From: Cladorhizidae sp. MBARI D1340-BT2
Taxonomy: Eukaryota > Porifera > Demospongiae > Poecilosclerida > Cladorhizidae
Length of the DNA: 64,000 nt
Assembly (NCBI GenBank): GCA_028752905.1
Contig: JAQNBH010000007.1
Location: 19,202,065 to 19,266,064, forward strand
Direction of reading: 5' to 3'
Position 1 is the stretch's first letter, and every line of letters starts with the position of its first letter. Below the pieces are notes generated by a model that did not search any database, was not told the DNA's origin, and saw nothing but the letters and a program-made list of their open reading frames with translations. Positions 22,019 to 35,465 of this stretch are shown one piece after another. The position numbers were made by a program, and so were the translations under genes.

Positions 22019-23292
22019 CTGCATTTGGCTGCATTCCGGGAGACTTCATCAATGCAGTTTTGGGTGTTACTGACAGATCCATCAGTCAACACAAATACTT
22101 GTCTAGGCAACCCTGCCAGTGTTTCCTGACGAAAAATATGTTGCAGAGGACTTAGAAGTTCTGTCCCTCCCATATTGGCTTGCAGAGTTTCAGCATGCCC
22201 AATGGCACCATCGAGATGTTCCTGATTGTAAGGTACACTTTCAGGGAACAGACAAGCATACCTGGATCCAAAGCCAATGATGTTGAAACTGCAGCCAGGG
22301 GGGATGCTCTTCAGAAATAGAATCAGTGTCTCACTGGCGCTCTTGATGTAAGAACCACTCATGCTCCCACTGCGGTCCACAAGGAAGATGAACTCACAAG
22401 CAGCACGCTTCACTTCAAACTGGGGGGAAAAGCTGAGCATTACAGCAGGGGCTCCCATGTAAGAGCGCTGGCTCAAAGTTGGGTCACCCAGCTCGTACAC
22501 AACCTTAGGAAGGTGGGGGTTGGCCTGGTGCACCAGGATAACCAGGTCCTTTTTGAGAGGCTGAGCATCTTCAGCTGAGAGAGACACAATGATTACTTCA
22601 CCACTCTTGTCTACCGATATGGTGTGAGTTGGTGATGTCACATCAGACACTCCGTCTTTTTTAACATTCATTTTGAAGTGGTAAACAGCTGGAGCCTGGC
22701 CTTGCGCAGCATTACTTGCTGCTGCCAGAGGGTCTGTGGACCCTGAAGGAGTGTACCGTGGCTTCAGAACGGCTGGAAGTGTGAACCTCACTCCTCCTTC
22801 AGCGTCTATAGAAAGTTCCCCAACAAGCTTAAGTTGGATTTCTGCTTCAGCTTGAGCTGGTAAATTTCCGAGAGAAACACTGAATATGTCACCGGATTTC
22901 TGTTCTGCAAAAGCTGCAGTGCGACCACTGGCTATGGCGTTGTCATAATCTTGCTTGGCCTCTTCCTTCTTTTTGATTTCAGCTTTGATCCTTCTGCCAG
23001 CAATAACAGCTTCCATCCCCACTACAGCATACGATTCCTCCACAGGAAACCTGAACAGCACCTCCACTGGCGTATCATTGTTATTGACATACTTGAGAGT
23101 CGAATTCAAGCCGACCACGTAGCCATGAACCTCAGCCTTCACGCTACAAGACTTCAGAGGAATCACAACTTCCTTACCTACGATCTGGAGACCAATCAAT
23201 GCCTCGCCCCTAGCACCCGCTTCTTGTCCAAAGTACATGGTGTAGGACTGACACAAAGACCGACAGTTACGGACTGCCACAAGGACCAACAC
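22019..23292 (-). CDS. VWA5A-like gene, exon 1 (VIT and vWA domains)
   Basis: The gene (exons 22019-23292, 21444-21558, 11355-12638) encodes about 890 residues and is named by similarity to von Willebrand factor A domain-containing protein 5A. That family is intracellular and of poorly known function; the VIT domain is shared with inter-alpha-trypsin inhibitor heavy chains and PARP4. Exon 1 holds the VIT domain (about 35-180, with IPLKS and PAVLKPRY motifs) and most of the vWA domain (about 299 on). The metal site is complete: D306, S308, S310 (DRSGS), T377 and D404 (TDGS). The donor AG|GTATGC ends the exon at 22019. ATGs at 23292 and 23238 are both possible; the second gives an N-terminus nearer family length. 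No signal peptide is needed. Confidence 0.85.
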
Positions 23293-25576
23293 TTAAAGGA
23301 CGTAAGCAGTTAACTAGTGAGTGTAGGGTACGATGAGGACATACGTAGCTAAATTGGTTTTAGGGGTGCGGCTACATGTACTTTGCGCGCACTTCTCCCT
23401 CACCTCTTCAAGACAATGTGCAGAGTACGTAACTGTAGGTAGGAGTGTTGTTGAAGTTGGGAGTTTGAGGGGGTAGGGGGAGAACGGGGCTATGCTTGTG
23501 CTGTGCTTATAATTATGCTGGCGTTAATAGTCGTAGCCTAGCAACGGTAATCTTCTGCCAATATCTAGTCTAGGCTATCTTGCGGTACTCAATGATGTCT
23601 GACGATAACGCGTCGAGGAACTACCGCCGTCTTAAGGCTGGTTCACAATAGTTTTTTTCTGCTGCGTCGCTGTGCGAAGCGTTCTCAAAGTGATGGTACA
23701 ACGTTGCTCCAAGATGCGCGTTGTGATGAAATTCCGACCTTTGACCTCTTTATTGAAAATGTGGCGAATACTTGGGAATCCGATTTCGTCGATGATGGCT
23801 TGCGCTATGGAGGAGGAGAATGAAGAGAAGACGGTGAAAAGGAAGAAGTAACTACAGCTAGCTATAGAACATACCATTGGAGAGAAAGAGAGTCAAACCT
23901 CTCCTTGGACATTCTCAAGTCAGATTCCGGGATCTGAGAGGTGAAGGAAGTTGTGGTACTCCTTCTCTTTCTGAAAATAGGGCGAACCCACACACTCCAG
24001 GTATTGTGAAGAAGCCTTTACCTTCTCGGCTGTACACAAATAAACTTGGACTCGATTATATTATATCTGGTGGCACCGCTAATACGAGTCCTTTAAAGTA
24101 ATTATATAGGTTGAAACAATATTATAGGTTGAAACATTAAAAACAAGAAGCTGATCGAATGAGAAACCTCAAAGTATTTGATGCCAGCTAAAAATAATTG
24201 TTTGCAGTGACTTTGTTGCATTTCTTCAGCAGTTATATATCAGTGAAATGATGGTAGGTAAGTTAGATGCTAATCCATGTGGATTTCACAGGATAGAAAA
24301 AACTCACTATGAATCAAATGGGATAGAAAGCAAACCTGACATTGATTTTCAGTTGTCCTTTGGCTTCATTCTTCAACTTCAAATCAGAAAGCTCATGCTT
24401 GAGGCTTCGAACCAACCACTGATTTTTAGTTGTTCAAAGAAGTAAGAAGGAAAATCACCTGGTGAAAGCTTGAAGTCTATGAATTCCTGTGTCAGGCAAT
24501 CAAGTGAGTCTGAAGAAACTAAACCTATTTGAGGAAACAGTTTAGCAAAGCATAATGAATGTATATGAGCAGACCATTTTATTGAGGGTAGTAATATATA
24601 AGCATTTTGGGTCCAGCTCTTCTTCCAATTGATTCCTAATCCATTTCCATCTGCTGATAGTTGCCGAGAAGGGCAAGATTATCCCCAATAACAGTAATAG
24701 TATCTGGGTCTAAAAGATTGCTGCATACAGATAGACAAGCATACTCATCTCAAAATACAGTTGGCAAGTAGTACATTTTTTAAAGCAATTCATGGATAAA
24801 AATCAACAAGAACAGGTTTTATAAGTTGATCTTCAAGTTTGTGCTACAATACTCTTCACTTTGTTGACTTCAGCCTCCTCACAGAAAAGAACATTTGACT
24901 TTAAGCCATCTAGGTTGCACACTGCAGATTACTGAGCCAGTGTGTTCGGCAGTGTTTTAGTATTGGAACATCATAATTCAGTAAATTCCTGCTTCCTTTT
25001 ACTGCTATGGTAAGAAAACATCAATAAACATCTTGTGTATGTCAACCGGTAGTGTTTCCATATATTCCATAAAGTCGGCCAAGTGGCATCAACCAACATT
25101 GGAAAAAAACAATACTTTACACCCATCATATTATGTTTGTAATGCTATACCTTACTAAAATCAAAGCCTTCAGAGCTATGTAAGATATTCCTTGAGAGCA
25201 CTGTGCCAATGCTGACAACAGGCATATCAATAAATCTTGTACAGGGATCTACTTTGTCCGAATCAAGAAGACAAACAACGATAATGCATAACTTCTCAGT
25301 TTTATCAACCATCATTACAGAAAACAACTTATTGATATCTGAAAGCATTTTTTTCCTACCCTCCAGATTGGGGTGCCAAGCGTTCTTTAATAATAGCTGC
25401 AGTCTTTGTATGACTCTAAACATATTCTTGGCCACTTCAGTGTATGGAAACATGTGGCAGAATTACTTGATCAGAGAGAGGTTGTGCAACATCACAAATT
25501 TCGACAAAAGTGCCCTCTTCGATTATTTTCACTGCAGTCCGAGTAAAAAAAGGATGCTATTGACTTCCAAGAGGAA
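23293..25576. other. upstream of VWA5A-like gene, non-coding
   Basis: 23293-23640 is the probable promoter region of the minus-strand gene; I see no clear TATA box. The remainder has only short ORFs without recognisable domains (the longest are 25145-25453 on minus and 25203-25595 on plus). Confidence 0.5.
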
Positions 25577-25775
25577 GCCTGAGCCACATCTCTAGGATGC
25601 TATTACTCTTGGGTACCGTAGTCGCATCAGACTGCCCACCATTGCCTGAGCAACATCTCTAGGATGCTTTTCCTCCTGCATGGACAGTCACATCAGACTT
25701 CCCACCATTGCCTGAGTCACATCTCTAGGATGCTTTTGCTCTTGCGTGTGTAGTCACATCAGACTGCCCACCATT
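25577..25775. repeat. 66-67-bp tandem repeat, three copies
   Basis: Three imperfect copies sharing CACATCTCTAGGATGCT and CATCAGACTGCCCACCATT. Copy starts are near 25577, 25644 and 25710. Confidence 0.85.
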
Positions 25776-27914
25776 ATCTATGCCAAATTATCTATATAGC
25801 ATATGTGTCATCTGTGTATTTATGTTAAAAAAATAAAAATAAAAACACTCACAAAACACTGGACAATAGCCAGAGCTTCTTCATAATTATTCTTTCGATC
25901 CTCTTGGGGTGAAAGTAACACTTCCACTTAGGGTTTTTCAATGGGGTGGGGACTGCAGTGTAGGTTTTCCAGAGGCAGACTCATCCATAAGTAACAAGAA
26001 GTACCCACTTCTCTCTCACTACTAGTCAGGGTTTCATTTAGAAAATTGTAAGGGGGTGGCAACTGGAGCAATCTGGATATTAAGGGGGGGGGGGGGCATG
26101 ATGTCAAGCACTTTATCAACATCAATAAGAATTTTAATAATACCATTTCCAAGGGGGGGGGGGGGGGGCAAAAAGGTTCCAGGGGGGAACCCTGCTAGTC
26201 AAGAAGCTGCTATTTTTCAAATATATTAGCTATAATTAAATTAAAGACTGTGTGCAAAAGGAAATCTTTCTTTTACAGTGCACACAGCCATAAATTAAAT
26301 GCCATTAGGTATGATGGATAACTGTCTGGACTTCTTGCAGGACGAACAATAGTAAGTGCATTCAGGACACAGGGTAAAGTCTAAAACAAGAATGTTTTGG
26401 ACCTATGTTTGAAGCCTATAGTATCTGCAGTGTTGTCATCAAACATGGCAAATAGGCTTGTGCCATGCTGTGATTGGTGCCATCAGACGTGGCAAAGAGG
26501 CTTGTGCCATGCTGTGATGGTGCCAGGCTGTGGTAATGGTGGTGGATAGCCAGAAAACCAGAGAACCACTTTTTTACAGGATACGATTTTTCCCCAATGT
26601 ATTTAAAGATACGTATATATATATAAAATCCTGTCATCCAAATATAATCATAACAGTTTGGCAATTTCAGCTATATTATATATTTGAAACTTTCAAGTTT
26701 AAATGTTCAAGTACACAAGTGGGTGTAGATCTCATTGAGAGGATTCTAAAAGTGTTAATATTGGAATTCATCAGGGAAAAAATTGCAAAAATTGACATGA
26801 GATATAATTATAATGGCTATCAAATATCAGGACATTCCCCCCACCCCATCCCCCCACCAGTAATTGGTTTCATGCTTGCTCTTTTCATTAACACTCTCTT
26901 CATTGGGAGCATACTAATTTAATGTTCCCATGAATATATGTATATTCTTTCTCAATTTTTTTTTTTAATGTCTAGCTATCTAGCTACTTACTTATAATAT
27001 AATACCTTGTATATATAGATACTCTACACCACCCATGAAATATAAACCTGTTTATCTCTACCACCCAGATATAATTATGCCTTTCAAATTTAGCAGCAAG
27101 TGAATAGGCAGGTTGCATAGATCTAAAAATATGCATTTGCATTGAAAATCGAAGGATGACGAAGTTGTTGGACAAGGGCTCAAATGGGGATGGAGTCTCC
27201 GCTTATTACTGGGTTGTAAAAAAAATCATTTGGCCATATAATCAACGTGGAAATAATGCTTCATTGTTGGGGGCTTTACCTTCTGTTACCCAGTCGGGGG
27301 GGGGGGGGTGAGGAAGGTTAATTTTTGTGTATATAGGGGTTTTGTTATTATTTATTTACATAGTAGCTACATATATACCATATCTCTTGTTGCTATTTTT
27401 ATTGTTATCACAACCTAGTGTTTGTTTTAATAAATACTCCATTTAGCCAGCACAATGCTGTTCTCCCCACACGGAGCTATTATATGCTTGACAAACCTGC
27501 AGGGGGGGGGAGGGAGTTAAATTTAGTTTTTACAAATTTCATGCATCTTAAAGTTCAAGGCTCTCGTTATATCATCCAACTTGTATTTCAACATTTCATC
27601 CTGCTGCTCTGACTGAAGCACACAAAGATGTTTATAAAAGAAAATAATATATGTGCTTTATTAAATTACCACCAATCATGCTTATTGGGGGATAGCAACT
27701 GTGCTTGGAGACTCATCTCAAAGCATGGGGAACATTGGGATTGTGGATAGTGCAGCAGGTGTATGCAAATACACACACACAATTTGAACCTACTGGAAAA
27801 GGGTGTACTTTTTGTGCTTGAGAGTTGAATATATTATGCAATCTATAAGGCAAGTAATGCAGGAAAAAGTCAAATTCAAGAGGATAGATTTCACCACCTC
27901 TACCTCTTACCTTG
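25776..27914. other. non-coding, several long poly-G runs
   Basis: No gene seen. G homopolymers occur near 26084, 26151, 27296 and 27500. Sequence around 26020-26215 may be a short element with weak terminal inverted repeats (CTAGTCAGGGTTTC and its approximate complement), but this is not firm. Confidence 0.5.
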
Positions 27915-27917
27915 ATG

Positions 27918-28146
27918 AATGGGGTGGAGCACATGCATGTACCAGGTGGGGTGGAGCACATGCATGCATGCACCAGGTGGGGAGGAGCACATGCATGCAC
28001 CAGGTGGGGAGGAGCACATGCATGCACCAGGTGGGGTGGAGCACATGCATGCACCAGGTGAGCAGGAGCACATGCATGCACCAGGTGGGGTGGAGCACAT
28101 TCATGCACCAGGTGGGGTGGAGCACATGCATGCACCAGGTGGGTCG
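27918..28146. repeat. 27-bp minisatellite
   Basis: About eight copies of a unit containing GGAGCACATGCATGCACC, some with TTCATGC or a GAGCAGG variant. ORFs on both strands are products of the 27-bp period. Confidence 0.92.
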
Positions 28147-28256
28147 GAGAGGAATGATAGCCTAGAGTATTAGAAACTGGAAACGTATCTCTCTTTAAGA
28201 TATGAAGTGAACACAGCCTTGCCACTTTCTTAGATACTGTGTTTCCTATAATGAGG

Positions 28257-28336
28257 CCATCTTTATCACTGCTACTGTGTAGCCATCTTTATCACTGCTA
28301 CTGTGTAGCCATCTTTATCACTGCTACTGCGTAGCC
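28257..28336. repeat. 26-bp tandem repeat, three copies
   Basis: Three head-to-tail copies of a unit containing CATCTTTATCACTGCTACTG, the last with one change (TGCG). Confidence 0.9.
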
Positions 28337-28432
28337 TGGGTTTGTAGGCTCTCTTTCACAATTCCCCAATTGCTGGTTTCCATAGAACTCTCTTAAAAAC
28401 ATGACGGCCTCTTTCAAGCATGGACTGGCACT

Positions 28433-29958
28433 CTCATCCACAGCTTTTCAGCTGTTTCTCTTCAGCTGTTTCTCTTTAGCTGTTTCTCTTTAGCTGTTTC
28501 TCTTTATCTGTTTCTCTTTAGCTGTTTCTCTGTAGCTGTTTCTCTTTAGCTGTTTCACTTTAGCTGTTTCTCTTTATCTGTTTCTCTTTAGCTGTTTCTC
28601 TTTAGCTGTTTCTCTTTAGCTATTTCTCTTTAGCTGGTTCTCGTTAGCTGTTTATCTTTAGCTGTTTCTCTTTATCTGTTTCTCTTTAGCTGTTACTCTT
28701 TATCTGTTTCTCTTTAGCTGTTTCTCTTTATCTGTTTCTCTTTAGCTGTTTCTCTTTAGCTGTTTCTCTTTAGCTGTTTCTCTTTAGCTGTTTGTCTTTA
28801 TGCTGTTACTCTTTAGCTGTTTCTCTTTAGCTGTTTCTCTTTATCTGTTTCTCTTTATCTGTTTCTCTTCATCTGTTTCTCTTTAGCTGTTTCTCTTTAG
28901 CTGTTTCTCTTTAGCTGTTTCTCTTTATCTGTTTCTCTTTATGCTGTTTCTCTTAGCTGTTTCTCTTTATCTGTTTCTCTTTAGCTGTTTCTCTTTAGCT
29001 GTTTCTCTTCAGCTGTTTCTCTTTAGCTGTTTCTCTTTATGCTGTTTCTCTTTAGCTGTTTCTCTTTATCTGTTTCTCTTTAGCTGTTTCTCTTCAGCTG
29101 TTTCTCTTTAGCTGTTTCTCTTTATGCTGTTTCTCTTTAGCTGTTTCTCTTTAGCTGTTTCTCTTTAGCTGTTTCTCTTTAGCTGTTTCTCTTCAGCTGT
29201 TTCTCTTTAGCTGTTTATCTTTAGCTGTTTCTCTTTATCTGTTTCTCTTTAGCTGTTTCTCTTTATCTGTTTCTCTTTAGCTGTTTCTCTTTAGCTGTTT
29301 CTCTTTAGCTGTTTCTCTTTAGCTGTTTCTCTTTAGCTGTTTCTCTTTATCTGTTTCTCTTTAGCTGTTACTCTTTATCTGTTTCTCTTTAGCTGTTTCT
29401 CTTTATCTGTTTCTTTTTAGCTGTTTCTCTTTAGCTGTTTCTCTTTAGCTGTTTCTCTTTAGCTGTTTCTCTTTATGCTGTTACTCTTTAGCTGTTTCTC
29501 TTTAGCTGTTTCTCTTTAGCTGTTTCTCTTTATCTCTTTATCTGTTTCTCTTTAGCTGTTTCTCTTTAGCTGTTTCTCTTTAGCAGTTTCTCTTTAGCTG
29601 TTTCTCTTTATCTGTTTCTCTTTAACTGTTTCTCTTTAGCTGTTTCTCTTCAGCTGCTTCTCTTCAGCTGTTTCTCTTCAGCTGTTTCTCTTCAGCTGTT
29701 TCTCTTTAGCTGTTTCTCTTTAGCTGTTTCTCTTTAGCTGTTTCTCTTTAGCTGTTTCTCTTTAGCTGTTTTTCTTTAGCTGTTTCTCTTTAGCTGTTTC
29801 TCTTTATCTGTTTCTCTTTAGCTGTAGCTGTTTCTCTTTAGCTGTTTCTCTTTGTCTGTTTCTCTTTAGCTGTTTCTCTTTAGCTGTTTCTCTTTAGCTG
29901 TTTCTCTTTAGCTTTTTCTCTTTAGCTGTTTATCTTTAGCTGTTTCTCTTTATCTGTT
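28433..29958. repeat. 14-bp minisatellite, about 100 copies
   Basis: About 1.5 kb of CTGTTTCTCTTTAG repeated. Common variants are TTTATC, TTCAGC and a 15-bp TTTATGC form. The plus strand is a pyrimidine-rich tract ending in AG, so each unit looks like a 3' splice-site consensus. No gene on this strand is seen beside it. Confidence 0.95.
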
Positions 29959-32383
29959 TTTATTCAATATGTTGAACTTGTGTAGACATGTTAGCTTTGA
30001 TATAATTATCTTTGATGTATTCAGGTTATAGTTTACAGTTAGTAAATAGCAATACCAATGTTTGGATAGCACATTTAACACTTCTTTCATTATAGCTGTT
30101 TTATCTTTATCTCGTATAGAACTAGTCTTAACTTACCATTAGTTTTTAGTTCAGTTGCTCGGATGTTGTTAGTTGTTGAGATGTTGTCTTGTTTTGCAGT
30201 TTATTGAATTAAAGTGATTTAAGCTATAGTCAATAACCAGTGATAGCTACTTGAAGTTTTCCAACAGTTTTCTCCCCAGGATTTTTGTAAGGGATATTGA
30301 CATGTCATCGGTTGAGTCGAGGACTAATAAACCATGCCAGTCTGTGGTTTTTGGTCTTATATTCATTTCTGTGTTTACAGGTTGCAGGAGATACACTGGA
30401 GTAGACATAATAATCTCTGCATGTAATCTTACTGCCAAAAGGACAGATCTCTCGGTGTGCTTTATAATGGAATAAAATATTGGAGTAAAAGTCCCTGATA
30501 TGATGGCTCTGAGATTTAAATTGCTGGAAAATGTACAGGCATCCTGCTTGCTGACGAGTGTGGCAATTGCTCTTCTGGAGAGCCAAACTATTACTCTACA
30601 TAAGTGATATATATACAAGCACATTGTTAGTGAATGGAACTTTTGAATTTTGATATAAAACCTAAATAATTTCAACATAACTAATAAAATATATATATGC
30701 ACCAGAAATAATATCAGGTGACTTAAAAATATTGATTTGCCACAGACCCTACCTCTGCACTAATAACCTCCCTCTGAAAGTCCAAGATCTGGTCCTGTTT
30801 TGTGTGGATTAATTAATATGTTGTGGAACTAATACATTGTGCAACGTTAGGCAAGCAGCAAAGAGAAACTCAAGCTGCTATGATGCTGCTATGATGTGGC
30901 TCAGCAAGAACCTGGTAATGGACATAGCTACAGGTATTTGTTTTGGCCGAAGAATATCACTCACTAACACATAATTCAATTTCATCCGTTGAGGATTTAG
31001 TAATAGTGATAGTGATGAGTTAGTGGCATTGCAGGACATTGAGATTCCAGTCGAGTTTCTACTTCCTGATTTTCAAGTTCAAGAGAGCCCTCCTGCACTC
31101 GTGTATGTCAGTGTAATGGACTGAAGCACATTTGCAGAGATATGGCAGACAATGTCAGAGTTTTCCTTCGCTGCAACCCCCAGATCAGTGTGATGGAATA
31201 ACTAGACATACACTTATGTAGAATTTGACCAAATTTTCTACTTTTTTCTTTTTGTGGATGCGTTAGGAATTTGGTAAGAAAGATAATGAAAGCTAATGTA
31301 GTATATAAGTAGTTGTCATGCAAGTTAAATAAATATCATCCAGTGTATGTATAATTATATCATAATTACAGAAAAATGGAGACCCATTATTCAAGGAAGA
31401 ATTCCAAGTAAATTTAAATTGGATCCCGAGGCAGCTATATATAGCTATATACGAAAGAAAATCATGGCACAGTATATAGCCCTTAGAGCCACCAGATCTG
31501 GTATGTCATGATCTAAAAATAATAATTTATGCAATGATCGGATTGTAATTTTTTTCTGATCCATGAAACTTGATATGTGAATAAACATGGGGAAAACATG
31601 TGAATTAGAGGGCGCTTCCTTGAAAGTTTATCCACAAAATATGAATATGCATGAAATATGGTCCACTCAAAATTTCTCAGTACAGTGTATATATATATAT
31701 ATAAATGTAGTAGTGTATATAATAGTTGGAAAGTGTGTTAGTTTCTGCCAGAATGAATGTAATTTGGACATACATGGTTGATCAATCGGCTACCAACTGT
31801 ATCAAGTACTATGCATTAATAATTATAGGAGGGGAAAGTTAAATAAAGTGAGAGAAAAGTTATGACAATATGTGGGGGGCAAGTGCAATGAGGTCGGAGG
31901 TGTCTATATAACAAGTGGCTGCATATATGTATGGTGTGATTTTCTTCTTCCTCTTCCTCCTTGTTCAGGACTGCAGTAAAAATGCACTGACAAAAACAGA
32001 TGAGTACAGGTGTGCACATAGAGGGGTTTTATGCTTCACATAGAATTGCATTAGCCTTGTATATATATACAACATTAAGCTACCTCACTCACCAAGTTTA
32101 ATGTCGCTCCTGTGTGGCTAGAGAGTTAGTCTCATGAAATTGAAATTGAGCATTATTGACTAAGTATTTCACTACAACAAGACTTTCTTCTACGCATGTT
32201 TTTATTTCTATTATTTGTTTAGTCTGAAACAGTGAACCTAGAAGTATTATTATTAACAAAAGGGGCATAAGCAGAGTTTGGTTACATGACCAAGATTAGT
32301 GAAGGAAGGAGTTGCTATCCATGACATGAAACCAAAATTGCATTGGAGATTGTCAATTACAAATAGTAAAAAATGTACATAAC
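29959..32383. other. non-coding
   Basis: AT-rich with small ORFs only (30247-30702 on minus is the longest, 151 codons, no recognised domain). Nothing else supported. Confidence 0.5.
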
Positions 32384-32541
32384 TAATCACCTTCTCAATA
32401 ATAAACTTCAAATTGTATTCACTCAATGTTTCGACTAGATGCTCTAGCCCTCACCAGGATTCCTGATTAAGGGCTAGAGCATCTATATAGTCGAAACATC
32501 GACTGAATACAATTTGATGTTGATTATTGAGAAGGTGATTA
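32384..32541. repeat. foldback (MITE-like) element
   Basis: Two arms of about 70 bases (32384-32451 and 32470-32541) are nearly perfect complements around an 18-base spacer. The outer ends read TAATCACCTTCTCAATAAT and its complement. Single arms of the same family lie near 21385-21420 and 43120-43190. Confidence 0.85.
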
Positions 32542-35465
32542 TAATATTATTATGATAACTAAAATGTTCGACATGCATGCAGGATTTTCTTGGGATAGTT
32601 ATCCATGATTATAGAAAGCCAGAACTCTCTACATTCATCAGTTGTAGGCCTGAGACTATTATGCTATTGGGCATAATAAGTACTTCCATTATACTGGCAT
32701 AATAGGTAAATATTTACTGGGACAAAGTTCTCACTGACGCCTAGAAAATGTCCATTTCACCATCTTTAGTGAGCAACAAGACAGTGCGCTACAAAAATTA
32801 TCTCATATGCTGCAGAACAATAATCAAATTTTAACTCACCACATAAGCTTTCATCTTTCACAATACTTCCCATCAACTAATTTTGAGCATAATAAGTACC
32901 TAGACAAGCATAATGGGTAATTATTAAAAAGTAGCATCATCAGTTTGAGTCATAAGCTGTGTTTACACAAGACTTCAAACCCAGATATAAATTATATGTA
33001 TTTAACACCTTCAATCAGCTTATAGCTAGCCCACTTCAATGGGTGGATTACAAATTGAAGTGGGTTGTAAAATGTTAATGTTGCAGGTAACATGATATGG
33101 AGATGCACACCTTTCGCAAGAACAAAGTGGGAGTGCCGTAAAGGTCTTGGCAAGTGTTGCATGGAACACTCTGATTTTTTGTTCAAAAGATGACCCAATT
33201 CTTTTTTGGACTAAACACTGCATCATCACTGTTGTATCAAGTAATTGGTGTCATGGCCAATGTTGGCATAATTATATTTGTCACAATTTGCATGTGCAGT
33301 TAGTGCAAGAACTTAATTTTAACACCAAAAATGGAAATCTCATTTTTTAGTTGGTGGACTGCCAGGTTATAGCACACAAGCAACAAGGGGTGTGTGTATG
33401 TTAGATGGAGGGATTTGGGAAGGTCTTTCAGGGAATTCAGAACTCCCATCCTTCCCTTTCACTATTCATCCTTGCCACACAGATATTGAACATGTACTCT
33501 TATGGCTCGTGTTGATCACAAACTCATGAAAAGGTTCACTTTTGGCAACACTTGAATGCCGTACCTGGGAACAGGTCAGTAATTTGGGGTCAGGTCAGTA
33601 ATTTGGGGGAGCTCCCAATTTTTTTCAGTTAAAATTGTAAAATCGACACGTTTCTCCACAATGAACTTGTAATTTATGGTGAAGGCTGATATCTATATGA
33701 ATTATTGAGAAAGTTATTCCTCTACTTATATCAACTGACAGTTCATGGAGACTTATAGTTTTAGCACATCATTATATTTACTAAAAAGGCAAAGCTGGTT
33801 AAAAAAAAAGCAGTTTAAACTTAAAAGGCATGACATATTTTTGGTTTTTAAACTTTTCACCACACCCTCTATAAATCTACATTGAGCTAAACTGATGAGG
33901 CAGAGTCAAAGTAATGAAATTGATCTGGCCAAACCAAAATGACACCAGTAGGCGGCAAAAAAAATCACAAGATTGTAGTTGTGACGAGTCTGGGATGAAA
34001 AATCAATGAATGCAGATTGTGGTGATTGCAAATAGCCACATAGCTGAAAGTTAGTAATAATAGTCTGGCAATGTATATAACGGGGGGGGGGGGGGGGGGT
34101 CGAAATAGAGATTGTGGTAATAATAGTAATGGTAGTTAGCTAGCTATCATGCCTGCAGAGTTCATTGAAGAATCCATGTGTTTATGTAGATAGTCTTGCA
34201 GGCTGATAATCATATTAAGGATGGTTGAAACTACCTCTTCAACACTCAAAGATGAAGAAATTGTGGACTAGATATATACCTGTTATTTCAATCACACCCC
34301 AACAGAGTTTGGCTCCTCAAATTGGAATACTGAATGGAAGAAGGTAGTTAGGACAGCTGAAGAAAGCAAGAGAGTGATGGAGAGTCGTCACACCAATGCT
34401 GAAGGTAGGCTACTGTAATGCACATTTGGTGGATTTAGTGGGCAGGTCAATATGCAGGCGTGGAAACACTGGGAGGACACTTGGTATGGGATAAAATGAT
34501 TTTATTGGGCTTCAGTGACTTCAGACATTCGTCAGCACGTCAGATGTGATATTTGTCAAATACGCAGATGTAATACTTGTCAGGTATGCAATAATGCAAA
34601 ATTCATTCCCATATATATCTGATTCTTGTTATCAAAGGGGAATATTGTAGCTAGCTAATTTGTCTTGTAGAGCTAAGGCATGGCAGTAGCAGTAAGGGAA
34701 TTCATAAACTGTCTTAGAGACTTAACTAGAAATGGCCGAGTTTTGTCTGCTGATCTGAGTTGATGCTGGTTCTAATTTATGTTGTCTGTTGGTTTGTGGA
34801 GTTGATAGTTCTACAGATAAGCGAATGAATCTGGTAAAGTATGCTGGTTTAGTAATAAAAAATTGTAGCTAGCTAATTCCCGAATGCATCAACATTGTCT
34901 GTGTTCTTGGCAAGTTGTTGTCTGACTAAAACAGAAGTTCTCTCTCGTGTCCAAGCGCTCATGCATGTGGATACCTTTTCTCCTCTCGAGTGTTATACAT
35001 TAGGACTAATAAAAGATTGGTAAGCAAGGTATATAACACTTTTGTTTATATTTTCTCTCACATTTTTTTACACACATACACACTCTCTCACACACACACT
35101 CTTTTGCTAGTGTCGGATGCATCTTTCCAGTGTGATAAAGGCAAACAGAGCTTTCAAGGCGAACTACTTCAGTACAAGTTTGGGAAGAATTCCCTGTGAA
35201 ATGGTTCATTTATTACTCACTACAATATTGGAGACCCCTATTTTAAAATGGGACCACCCCCCCAAAAAAGTTTATGTTTCAGCTAAAGATTTGGCAGCCT
35301 CTTAGTGTTGTAAACGATGTTTTCAGCTGATTTTGATCTTAAAATACCTCAAGCGTGTTTGAATCCTTCACTAAGGTTTAAAGCATGGAGCTTACACGAA
35401 TATAAATAAACAATAGAAACAAGTACAAAAATGTTTTATGCCAAAAAAAATTGAAGGAAAGAAAT
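32542..35465. other. non-coding
   Basis: No gene supported. A poly-G run of about 18 lies at 34082. Short ORFs near 32992-33350 and 34990-35305 have no recognisable domain. Confidence 0.5.

Noticed and set aside
23632..23877. DNA transposon end (GGCTGGTTCACAATAG) near the VWA5A-like promoter
   Set aside because: No matching inverted end or target duplication was found nearby.
25145..25595. Opposed 102- and 130-codon ORFs as genes
   Set aside because: No recognisable domain, overlapping on opposite strands, AT-rich; likely chance ORFs or very old relics.
26020..26215. Short element with terminal inverted repeats around poly-G
   Set aside because: The proposed ends match only loosely and the interior is low complexity.
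27713..28225. Cys/His-rich repeat protein
   Set aside because: It comes from the 27-bp minisatellite; several frames on both strands are open.
28433..29958. CRISPR array
   Set aside because: Units are contiguous with no unique spacers, and the window is eukaryotic. The same holds for the other arrays.
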